Shown piece by piece: positions 1-4,377 of a stretch of 5,518 bases of DNA (positions within the stretch are counted from its first letter, which is position 1; each line of letters opens with the position of its first letter). A program made the translations under genes and the position numbers. The notes beneath the pieces are model-generated. The model was not told the DNA's origin and searched no databases. It worked only from the letters and a program-made list of their open reading frames with translations. Origin of the DNA: Candidatus Equihabitans merdae (GTDB lineage: Bacteria; Bacillota; Clostridia; Lachnospirales; Lachnospiraceae); NCBI GenBank assembly GCA_018065025.1, contig JAGHUB010000190.1, positions 1-5,518 of the forward strand. Reading direction: 5' to 3'.

Positions 1-159
1 GCTGCTCCCAAGAAGGCTGCTAAAAAGACTACAACAAGAAAGACTAAAGCTGCCAAGGCAGAAGAAGCTGTAGAAACAGAAAAAGCTGCCGAAGAAGCTC
101 CGGCAGCTGAAGAAAAACCAAAAAAACGAGCAACTAGAAAGAAAAAGGCAGAGCAGTGA
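1..159 (+). CDS. C-terminal tail of an unidentified Lys/Ala/Glu-rich protein (5' truncated)
   Basis: Frame 1 is open from the window edge to a TGA at 157-159, giving 52 residues with no start in view. About 15 are Ala, 14 Lys, 3 Arg and 9 Glu. Basic blocks (PKKAAKK near the start, KPKKRATRKKK near the end) flank an acidic Ala/Glu middle. Such low-complexity basic tails occur at the C-terminus of bacterial nucleic-acid-binding proteins, for example some HU/histone-like proteins, topoisomerase I or RNA-binding factors, but nothing here identifies which. The tail is probably disordered and may bind nucleic acid non-specifically (inference). The last 26 bases overlap the 3' end of aroE on the other strand, so the two genes are convergent with no intergenic terminator between them. 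I am confident that it is coding because of the biased, repeat-like composition and clean stop, but not of its function. Confidence 0.75.
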   Translation, partial: AAPKKAAKKTTTRKTKAAKAEEAVETEKAAEEAPAAEEKPKKRATRKKKAEQ

Positions 160-991
160 GGGGCATGTCTTCTCCTGTCCACAGTTTAAAAGAAGCGGCA
201 GCCTGACCAACAAGCATAGGCAAGCCATTAGCTGTCTGACAGCCACATTCCATCGCCGTCTCCATCAATTTGGTGACAGACGGATGATAGATGGCATCGA
301 AGACAGCTGTTTCTTTGTTAAGGGTCAGCTGGTCGATGGGTGAAGCTTCTGATGTTTCGCCCATGCCCACACTGGTGGCATTGGCCAGCATGATACTTTC
401 ATTCAGACACTGCTGCATGAAATCATCTGTCTTATACTCATGAATCAGGATACGACAGGCGGATTCACCATCAAGCTTCTGACGGAGAAGATCCATGCGT
501 TCTCTGGATTTTTCACTTCGGCAGAAGACGTGAATCGTATGGGCATCTTCCAGTGCAGCTGCGATCATCATGGAACCGGCGGCGCCACCACCACCTAAGA
601 GGGTAAGGACATTGCCTTTAAGGTCTATGTTCATGCGTTTTGCAGCGAAGACAAAACCTTCGCCGTCTGTTGTTGTTCCATAGAGTTTGCCATCTTTGTT
701 GACGATGGTATTGACGGCATGTGTGATTCGTGACGGAAGACTGATTTCATCACACAGGTCGCACATAGCTGTTTTATCCGGCATGGTGACATTCCAGCCA
801 TAATAATCATTTTCTTTAAGGAAACGAACGGTCTCTACAAGACCTCTCTCAGCAGAATCCACTAAGCCATATTCACAGGGCAGACCCAATGCTTTGAAGG
901 AGCTGTTGTGGATGGTGGGAGACATGGAATGGGCAACCGGATGACCGATCAATGCATATTTATGAATTGATGATTGTTCGTTAGTATTCAT
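134..991 (-). CDS. aroE: Shikimate dehydrogenase
   Basis: This cytoplasmic enzyme reduces 3-dehydroshikimate to shikimate with NADPH, step 4 of the shikimate pathway. The protein is 285 aa, a normal length. The N-terminal substrate domain shows GHPVAHSMSPTIHN (16-29, shikimate-binding Ser22 and Ser24), NVTMPDK (67-73, catalytic Lys73), AVNT (92-95) and TTDG (107-110, catalytic Asp109). The Rossmann domain has a glycine-rich loop LGGGGAAG (132-139) and CRSEKSR (157-163) where NADP-specific enzymes usually carry an NRT-type motif. NATSVGM (204-210), FDAIYHP (231-237) and NGLPMLVGQAA (255-265) close the family signature. The Asn that commonly precedes Thr-Asp-Gly is Thr107 here. The ATG at 989-991 is preceded by AGAGG five bases upstream on this strand. 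The gene is transcribed away from the aroD-aroK fusion across 61 bp, and its stop lies inside the upstream convergent gene. The Lys/Asp pair argues for an active enzyme; a quinate/shikimate dehydrogenase variant is less likely but not excluded. Confidence 0.95.
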   Translation of the reverse strand: MNTNEQSSIHKYALIGHPVAHSMSPTIHNSSFKALGLPCEYGLVDSAERGLVETVRFLKENDYYGWNVTMPDKTAMCDLCDEISLPSRITHAVNTIVNKDGKLYGTTTDGEGFVFAAKRMNIDLKGNVLTLLGGGGAAGSMMIAAALEDAHTIHVFCRSEKSRERMDLLRQKLDGESACRILIHEYKTDDFMQQCLNESIMLANATSVGMGETSEASPIDQLTLNKETAVFDAIYHPSVTKLMETAMECGCQTANGLPMLVGQAAASFKLWTGEDMPLTALPFSF

Positions 992-1024
992 ATTAACCTC
1001 TTATCATGTTTTATTACTGCGAAC

Positions 1025-1030
1025 AGTTTA
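1025..1030 (-). promoter_or_regulatory. aroE: Possible extended -10 element for aroE
   Basis: Reading the minus strand, the divergent spacer contains TGGTAAACT, an extended -10 form (TGn followed by TAAACT, 4 of 6 matches to TATAAT). It would start transcription near 1018 and leave a leader of about 27 nt. No good -35 hexamer is seen at 17 bp. I see no convincing promoter on the plus strand for the aroD-aroK gene: TACCAT at 1029-1034 would start transcription inside that gene's ribosome binding site. Confidence 0.25.
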
Positions 1031-1052
1031 CCATAGAAAGGCTCACTTAGAT

Positions 1053-2324
1053 ATGATTACTGTAAAAGGCGTGGATATCGGCTACGGTATCCCCAAGGTT
1101 ATCGTTCCTGTTATGGAACAAACTAAAGAGAACATTATGGATAAAGTTGCTGGTGCCATCCTGACACCTTGCGATGCCATCGAACTTCGACTGGATTCTT
1201 TTGAAGAACTGTTTGATTCGAAGAAACTTAAAGAACTTCTTAAGGATGTATATGCAGCAGTTTGCGATAAAATTCTGTTGGTAACTATCAGAACTTCATT
1301 TGAAGGCGGATTGGTTGAGGTTACAAGTGAAAGCTATGCACAGCTTCTGGATACCATCATGGAAAGCGGCTGTGTTGATCTGCTGGATATGGAAGAAGCT
1401 TTGGTTTGTGATGAATCCATCGAAAAAGCAAAGAAGCTTGGTATAGCTACCGTCATGTCCTGTCATCATTTCGAAGGCACACCTTCTGAAGAAGAGATGC
1501 AGGAAACCCTGGCCAGAATGGAGCAGAGAGGCGCTTCTATTGCCAAGATGGCTGTTATGGCAAATGAATATAAGGATCTGCTTACACTGCTTCGTACAGC
1601 CAGAACAGCCCAGCGTACCATGTCTGTTCCCCGCATTTTGATCTCTATGGGCCAATATGGCATGGCCAGCCGTATTGCCGGTGAAGCTTATGGCATCGCT
1701 ATGACATTTGCCTCAGACAAATGTGCCAGCGCACCGGGCCAGCTGAATGTTTATGAAGTTCAGTCTATTCTGAAGGGTATACACACCATTCGTCAGAGTG
1801 ATCGACTGGTTTACCTGACTGGTTTCATGGGGTCAGGTAAGAGCTCTGTGGGCCGCAATCTGGGCCTTATGACAGGCCAGATGGTTTACGAGATGGATGA
1901 TATGATCGAAGAGGCTGCCGGCTGCACCATTTCCGAGATCTTTGCCAAACAGGGGGAAGAGGAGTTCCGTAGAAGAGAGACAGATGTGCTGAAATATCTG
2001 TCCACACAGAAGGGCGGTATCGTTTCCTGCGGCGGTGGTGCTGTCACTCGTTCTGAAAACGTCAGCCTTATGAAGAAAAGCGGCGATATTTTCTATCTGA
2101 CTGCTAATGCCGATACCATCATGAAAAGACTGGCTCACCAGATTGATAAGAGACCCCTTCTTCAGGGAGAAGATCCGGAGAGCAGAGTTCGTGACCTGAT
2201 GGCACAACGCCAGGAAGTCTATACAAAAACTTCAAACTTCATGATCTCAACAGATGGAAAAACTCTGGATCAGGTGACTTTGGAAACAATATTAATGGTT
2301 GAAAAGGCCAGTGAAGTGGAGTAA
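1053..2324 (+). CDS. Bifunctional type I 3-dehydroquinate dehydratase / shikimate kinase (AroD-AroK fusion)
   Basis: One uninterrupted 423-aa frame joins two complete enzymes. Residues about 1-245 are a type I (Schiff-base) dehydroquinase: ELRLD (44-48), TIR (78-80), His138 in SCHHF aligned to the catalytic His143 of Salmonella, Lys165 in IAKM aligned to the Schiff-base Lys170, SMGQYGMASR (198-207), and SAPGQ (226-230, Ser and Gln of the lid). The Asp that usually follows the catalytic His is His139. Residues about 250-420 are shikimate kinase: Walker A GFMGSGKSS (257-265), MDD (281-283), Arg306 in EEFRRRE, SCGGGA (325-330), RPLL with Arg367, and Arg386 in the RxxxY lid segment. The linker is short (roughly residues 243-250). 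The domains catalyse steps 3 and 5; the intervening step belongs to divergent aroE. The ATG has only a weak, distant AGAAAGG (1035-1041). efp follows after 56 bp and may be cotranscribed. All key residues of both domains are present, so both activities are expected. Confidence 0.95.
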   Translation: MITVKGVDIGYGIPKVIVPVMEQTKENIMDKVAGAILTPCDAIELRLDSFEELFDSKKLKELLKDVYAAVCDKILLVTIRTSFEGGLVEVTSESYAQLLDTIMESGCVDLLDMEEALVCDESIEKAKKLGIATVMSCHHFEGTPSEEEMQETLARMEQRGASIAKMAVMANEYKDLLTLLRTARTAQRTMSVPRILISMGQYGMASRIAGEAYGIAMTFASDKCASAPGQLNVYEVQSILKGIHTIRQSDRLVYLTGFMGSGKSSVGRNLGLMTGQMVYEMDDMIEEAAGCTISEIFAKQGEEEFRRRETDVLKYLSTQKGGIVSCGGGAVTRSENVSLMKKSGDIFYLTANADTIMKRLAHQIDKRPLLQGEDPESRVRDLMAQRQEVYTKTSNFMISTDGKTLDQVTLETILMVEKASEVE

Positions 2325-2364
2325 AATAAATTAGCTAAGTTTTTAGTTGAAAGTTATTGAGTAC

Positions 2365-2370
2365 AGGAGG
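2365..2370 (+). promoter_or_regulatory. efp: Ribosome binding site fixing the efp start
   Basis: A perfect AGGAGG lies 10 bases before the ATG at 2381. It rules out the in-frame TTG at 2357, which lies upstream of this site and would add eight residues absent from EF-P proteins. The native protein should begin MISAGDF. Confidence 0.9.
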
Positions 2371-2380
2371 ATTACTTTTT

Positions 2381-2938
2381 ATGATATCTGCAGGCGATTT
2401 CAAGAACGGCTTGACACTGGATATGGACGGACAGGTTTTCCAGATCATCGAATTCCAGCACGTAAAACCCGGTAAAGGTGCCGCTTTCGTTCGTACAAAA
2501 CTGAAAAACATCATCAGTGGTGGTGTTGTCGAAAAAACATTCAGACCTACTGAAAAATTCCCGCAGGCCCGTATCGAAAGAAAAGATATGCAGTATCTTT
2601 ATAACGATGGCGATCTGTATTATTTCATGGATCAGGAAACTTTCGAACAGACTATGGTCGGTCAGGAAGCTATCGGCGATTCTATGAAGTTCGTTAAAGA
2701 AAACGATGTATGTCGTATCTGCTCCTACAAGAACGAAGTATTCGCTATTGAACCGCCTCTGTTCGTTGAACTTGAAGTTACAGAAACAGAACCCGGTTTC
2801 GCCGGCAATACAGCTCAGGGTGCCAACAAGCCCGCTACTGTAGAAACAGGCGCTATCATTTCTGTACCGCTGTTCATCAACATCGGTGACAGACTCCAGA
2901 TCGACACCAGAACAGGTGAATATCTGAAGAGAGTTTAA
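2381..2938 (+). CDS. efp: Translation elongation factor P
   Basis: EF-P binds between the P and E sites of the ribosome and stimulates peptide bond formation when polyproline stretches stall it. The product is 185 aa, the standard length. The KOW-like domain I (about 1-62) carries the tip loop [10 protein letters not shown] (27-36), with Lys32 at the site that is post-translationally modified in other bacteria (5-aminopentanol in Bacillus, beta-lysine on the equivalent Lys in E. coli). Which modification is used here cannot be read from the window. OB domain II is about 65-126, and OB domain III ends with the family signature [17 protein letters not shown] (169-185). Arg codons are only CGT and AGA, as in highly expressed genes. 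It lies 56 bp after the aroD-aroK fusion with no clear promoter between, so cotranscription is plausible. A strong terminator ends the unit. In Bacillus, efp also sits near a dehydroquinase gene (aroQ-pepP-efp), so the setting is conserved although the dehydroquinase type differs. Confidence 0.98.
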   Translation: MISAGDFKNGLTLDMDGQVFQIIEFQHVKPGKGAAFVRTKLKNIISGGVVEKTFRPTEKFPQARIERKDMQYLYNDGDLYYFMDQETFEQTMVGQEAIGDSMKFVKENDVCRICSYKNEVFAIEPPLFVELEVTETEPGFAGNTAQGANKPATVETGAIISVPLFINIGDRLQIDTRTGEYLKRV

Positions 2939-2961
2939 TCTTAATAAGATAATAATTTCCG

Positions 2962-2999
2962 CTGCGGCAGTCCTTCGGGACTGCCGTAGGTTGTTTTAT
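2962..2999 (+). terminator. Rho-independent terminator after efp
   Basis: The arms 2962-2973 and 2978-2989 pair over 12 bp (one G-U) around a TTCG tetraloop at 2974-2977, closed by C-G, the very stable cUUCGg hairpin. The core CGGCAGTCC/GGACTGCCG is a perfect 9-bp match. GTTGTTTTAT follows as the U-tract. It lies 23 bases after the efp stop. Confidence 0.93.
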
Positions 3000-3020
3000 A
3001 GGCAATATAACGATTTTGTT

Positions 3021-3066
3021 TTGTGAGTAACACCATTTTCCTTTGTGAGAGCTATGTGTGAGAGCT
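3021..3066 (+). repeat. Short direct repeats TGTGAG(AGCT) upstream of the DUF5688-like gene
   Basis: TGTGAGAGCT occurs perfectly at 3044-3053 and 3057-3066 (13-bp period), and a shorter TTGTGAG copy lies at 3021-3027, 22 bp before the matching TTGTGAG at 3043-3049. The array ends 28 bases before the ATG at 3094. It could be a regulator binding site or a chance duplication. No convincing promoter was found in 2990-3093: TATAAC at 3006-3011 lacks a -35, and TATAAC at 3075-3080 is too close to the ribosome binding site. Confidence 0.4.
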
Positions 3067-3080
3067 GAAGCATTTATAAC

Positions 3081-3087
3081 AAAGGAG
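3081..3087 (+). promoter_or_regulatory. Ribosome binding site fixing the DUF5688-like gene start
   Basis: AAAGGAG lies six bases before the ATG at 3094. It selects that ATG over the in-frame GTG at 3058, which has no such site and would add 12 residues. Confidence 0.85.
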
Positions 3088-3093
3088 AAAAGG

Positions 3094-3969
3094 ATGAATT
3101 ACGAAGCATTTAAATGGCATCTGCTGGAAGAAGTTAAACAACAAGCCGGAGAAAGCATGACTGTACGGCTGCACCGGATCTCACGAAATAATCAGGTTTC
3201 TTACGATGGATTGAGTATCCACGAGGGCGAAAGTGGTACTTGTCCCGTGATTCCTGTGGGAATGTGCTACGAGGATTACAATACCGGCAAAACAGTGACT
3301 CAGATTGCGGAGAAGATCGTAACCACACATCAATACACCAAAGAAAGATCTTTTGTGGAGTCGGTCAATTATACGGAGCCGGCATTTATTAAGCCCCTTC
3401 TTTGCCCCAAACTGATCAATCATGCTATGAATGAAGTTATGCTGAGGGATACGCCACATATGGACTTTCTGGATCTGGCAGTGGTCTATTACGTCAAAGT
3501 GACTATGCCGGATGGAGAAGTGGGAGGTTTTCTGGTGAAAGACCGGGAGTTGGAAAGTTGGGGCATGACGCAGGAAGAAGTTCATGAACTGGCTTTGGAA
3601 AACGGGGTCAACCATGCCGAAGTAGATCTGATGGATATGGCTCAGTTGTCTTTGTGCACAGGTCTGGATAATCATGGTTTTAATCCGCCAATGTATGTGA
3701 TGACCACAAGTGCCAGACTTTTTGGTGCGTCCATATTGTTGAATCCACAGCTCTTTATTGCTTTGGCAGAGGCTTTCGGGGAGGATGTACTCATCATCCC
3801 AAGCTCTATCCATGAATTGATCGTCATGCCGGAATCCTACTGTTCAGGCATAGACAATCTGCGGTTAACCATTAAAGAAGTCAATTCAACAGAAGTGGAG
3901 CCGGATGAGGTGCTGTCCTTCAATGTCTACAGATATCGCCGCAGAGACGGCGTACTGGAAATTGCCTAA
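3094..3969 (+). CDS. DUF5688-like protein of unknown function
   Basis: The 291-aa soluble protein begins MNYEAFKWHLLEEV. It has no signal peptide, membrane segment or recognisable catalytic motif. From memory it resembles the DUF5688 family of Lachnospiraceae and related gut Clostridia: an N-terminal helical segment, a middle part with a beta-rich stretch around VVYYVKVTMPDGEVGGFLV (130-148), and a C-terminal half with NPPMYVMTTSARLFGAS (197-213), FGEDVLIIPSSIHELIVMP (228-246) and a closing VLSFNVYRYRRRDGVL (273-288). Family membership is inferred from these patterns, not from a search. No activity is established to my knowledge. The gene stands alone after the efp terminator. Its codon use differs from the genes before it: 4 of 12 Arg codons are CGG (residues 25, 28, 151, 257), whereas efp, the aro fusion and aroE have none that I could find. 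It may therefore be a later acquisition or a weakly expressed gene. Confidence 0.85.
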   Translation: MNYEAFKWHLLEEVKQQAGESMTVRLHRISRNNQVSYDGLSIHEGESGTCPVIPVGMCYEDYNTGKTVTQIAEKIVTTHQYTKERSFVESVNYTEPAFIKPLLCPKLINHAMNEVMLRDTPHMDFLDLAVVYYVKVTMPDGEVGGFLVKDRELESWGMTQEEVHELALENGVNHAEVDLMDMAQLSLCTGLDNHGFNPPMYVMTTSARLFGASILLNPQLFIALAEAFGEDVLIIPSSIHELIVMPESYCSGIDNLRLTIKEVNSTEVEPDEVLSFNVYRYRRRDGVLEIA

Positions 3970-3990
3970 CTAACTTATTGATATGTCAAA

Positions 3991-4081
3991 GGAGGAATGA
4001 TTCGGCCTGAGTGCTGCATTTGTGGCAGGACCATGTTCGTCACTCAAGGAATGGCGACATTGGACTTGAAGTCATTCCTCC
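3991..4081 (+). ncRNA. Self-complementary 91-base element, possible structured RNA
   Basis: GGAGGAATGA (3991-4000) and TCATTCCTCC (4072-4081) are perfect inverted copies, extended to 12 pairs by T4001-G4071 and T4002-A4070. Inside, TGAGTG (4008-4013) pairs with CACTCA (4041-4046), extended past a bulged A4047 by CC (4006-4007) with GG (4048-4049). CTGC (4014-4017) pairs with GCAG (4025-4028) around a 7-base loop, stacking directly on that helix. CCAT (4031-4034) can also pair with ATGG (4051-4054), which would form a pseudoknot. I do not recognise SRP RNA, 6S RNA, tmRNA, a T-box, a tRNA or a common riboswitch. The element lacks a poly-T tail, so it is not a classic terminator. Alternatives are a small mobile repeat (MITE-like), a processed leader of the tRNA transcript, or a chance palindrome. 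The strand is assumed from the neighbouring genes. It fills most of the gene-free stretch 3970-4106. Confidence 0.4.
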
Positions 4082-4094
4082 GATGGAGTATCAT
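4066..4094 (+). promoter_or_regulatory. Promoter of the tRNA pair
   Basis: TTGAAG (4066-4071, four of six matches to TTGACA) and TATCAT (4089-4094, five of six to TATAAT) are separated by exactly 17 bp. Transcription would begin near 4101, just before the first tRNA at 4107. The 3' arm of the inverted-repeat element lies in the spacer of this promoter. Confidence 0.6.
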
Positions 4095-4106
4095 ATTAAG
4101 TCGTTA

Positions 4107-4178
4107 GGGGATATAGCTCAGTGGGAGAGCGTTCGGTTCGCATCCGAAAGGCCGTGGGTTCAAATCCCATTATCTCCA
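4107..4178 (+). tRNA. tRNA-Ala (anticodon CGC)
   Basis: A full cloverleaf can be drawn. The acceptor stem is GGGGATA/TATCTCC with the G3-U70 pair that identifies alanine tRNAs, and the discriminator is A4178. The D arm is GCTC/GAGC, and the anticodon stem TTCGG/CCGAA encloses the loop TTCGCAT with anticodon CGC at 4139-4141. The T arm GTGGG/CCCAT has loop TTCAAAT. CCA is not encoded, so a CCA-adding enzyme must finish it. It reads the GCG codon. Ten bases separate it from the next tRNA, so the two are probably one transcript. Confidence 0.96.
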
Positions 4179-4188
4179 TAGAAATCAT

Positions 4189-4260
4189 ACGCCTGTAGCT
4201 CAGTGGATAGAGCACTGGATTCCGGTTCCAGGTGCGCGGGTTCGACTCCTGTCAGGCGTG
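4189..4260 (+). tRNA. tRNA-Arg (anticodon CCG)
   Basis: The acceptor stem ACGCCTG/CAGGCGT is fully paired with discriminator G4260. The D arm GCTC/GAGC has loop AGTGGATA, including the A expected at position 20 of arginine tRNAs. The anticodon stem CTGGA/TCCAG encloses TTCCGGT with anticodon CCG at 4222-4224. The T arm GCGGG/CCTGT has loop TTCGACT. CCA is not encoded. It reads the CGG codon, absent from efp and the aro fusion but used in the DUF5688-like gene and once in the SH3 protein gene. Confidence 0.96.
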
Positions 4261-4267
4261 CTAGATA

Positions 4268-4296
4268 AGCGGTGGGCAACCACCGCTATTTGTTTT
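4268..4296 (+). terminator. Rho-independent terminator of the tRNA operon
   Basis: AGCGGTGG (4268-4275) pairs perfectly with CCACCGCT (4280-4287) around a GCAA (GNRA) tetraloop, followed by ATTTGTTTT. It starts eight bases after the Arg tRNA. Its T-tract touches the -35 of the next promoter. Confidence 0.92.
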
Positions 4297-4323
4297 GCAA
4301 GAAAAAACAATATGTGGTAGAAT
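4295..4323 (+). promoter_or_regulatory. Promoter of the SH3-domain surface protein gene
   Basis: TTGCAA (4295-4300, four of six) and TAGAAT (4318-4323, five of six) are spaced by 17 bp, and TGG before the -10 makes it an extended -10. Transcription would start near 4330, leaving a leader of about 48 nt. This suggests that the gene is expressed independently of the tRNAs. Confidence 0.65.
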
Positions 4324-4377
4324 TATAAGGCTTATGAGACAAGCACTAGGGGAAAAGTTTACAAGGGGGTATTAATA

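Noticed and set aside
2357..2380. Upstream TTG start for efp
   Set aside because: The AGGAGG would then lie inside the coding region, and the extra residues are not part of EF-P.
3181..3813. 210-codon minus-strand frame opposite the DUF5688-like gene
   Set aside because: Its composition (many His, Gln, Cys) is that of an antisense shadow, it lacks a ribosome binding site, and the plus-strand gene has a good start and recognisable pattern.
3991..4081. SRP RNA, tRNA-Sec or THF-type riboswitch at the inverted repeat
   Set aside because: The SRP GGAA-loop signature and the tRNA T-arm are absent. Similarity to the THF riboswitch is limited to a short AUGAUUCG stretch, and no folate gene follows.
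3997..4107. A 36-codon ORF starting MIRPECCICGR, with a GGAGG just before it and a CCxxC-like start
   Set aside because: The GGAGG is only one base from the ATG, too close for normal initiation. The frame overlaps the tRNA promoter and its stop runs into the first tRNA base. The inverted repeat explains the same bases better. A conserved peptide in relatives would revive it.
4189..4260. tRNA-Arg as an integration (att) site
   Set aside because: No repeat of the tRNA 3' end and no integrase gene are visible in the window.
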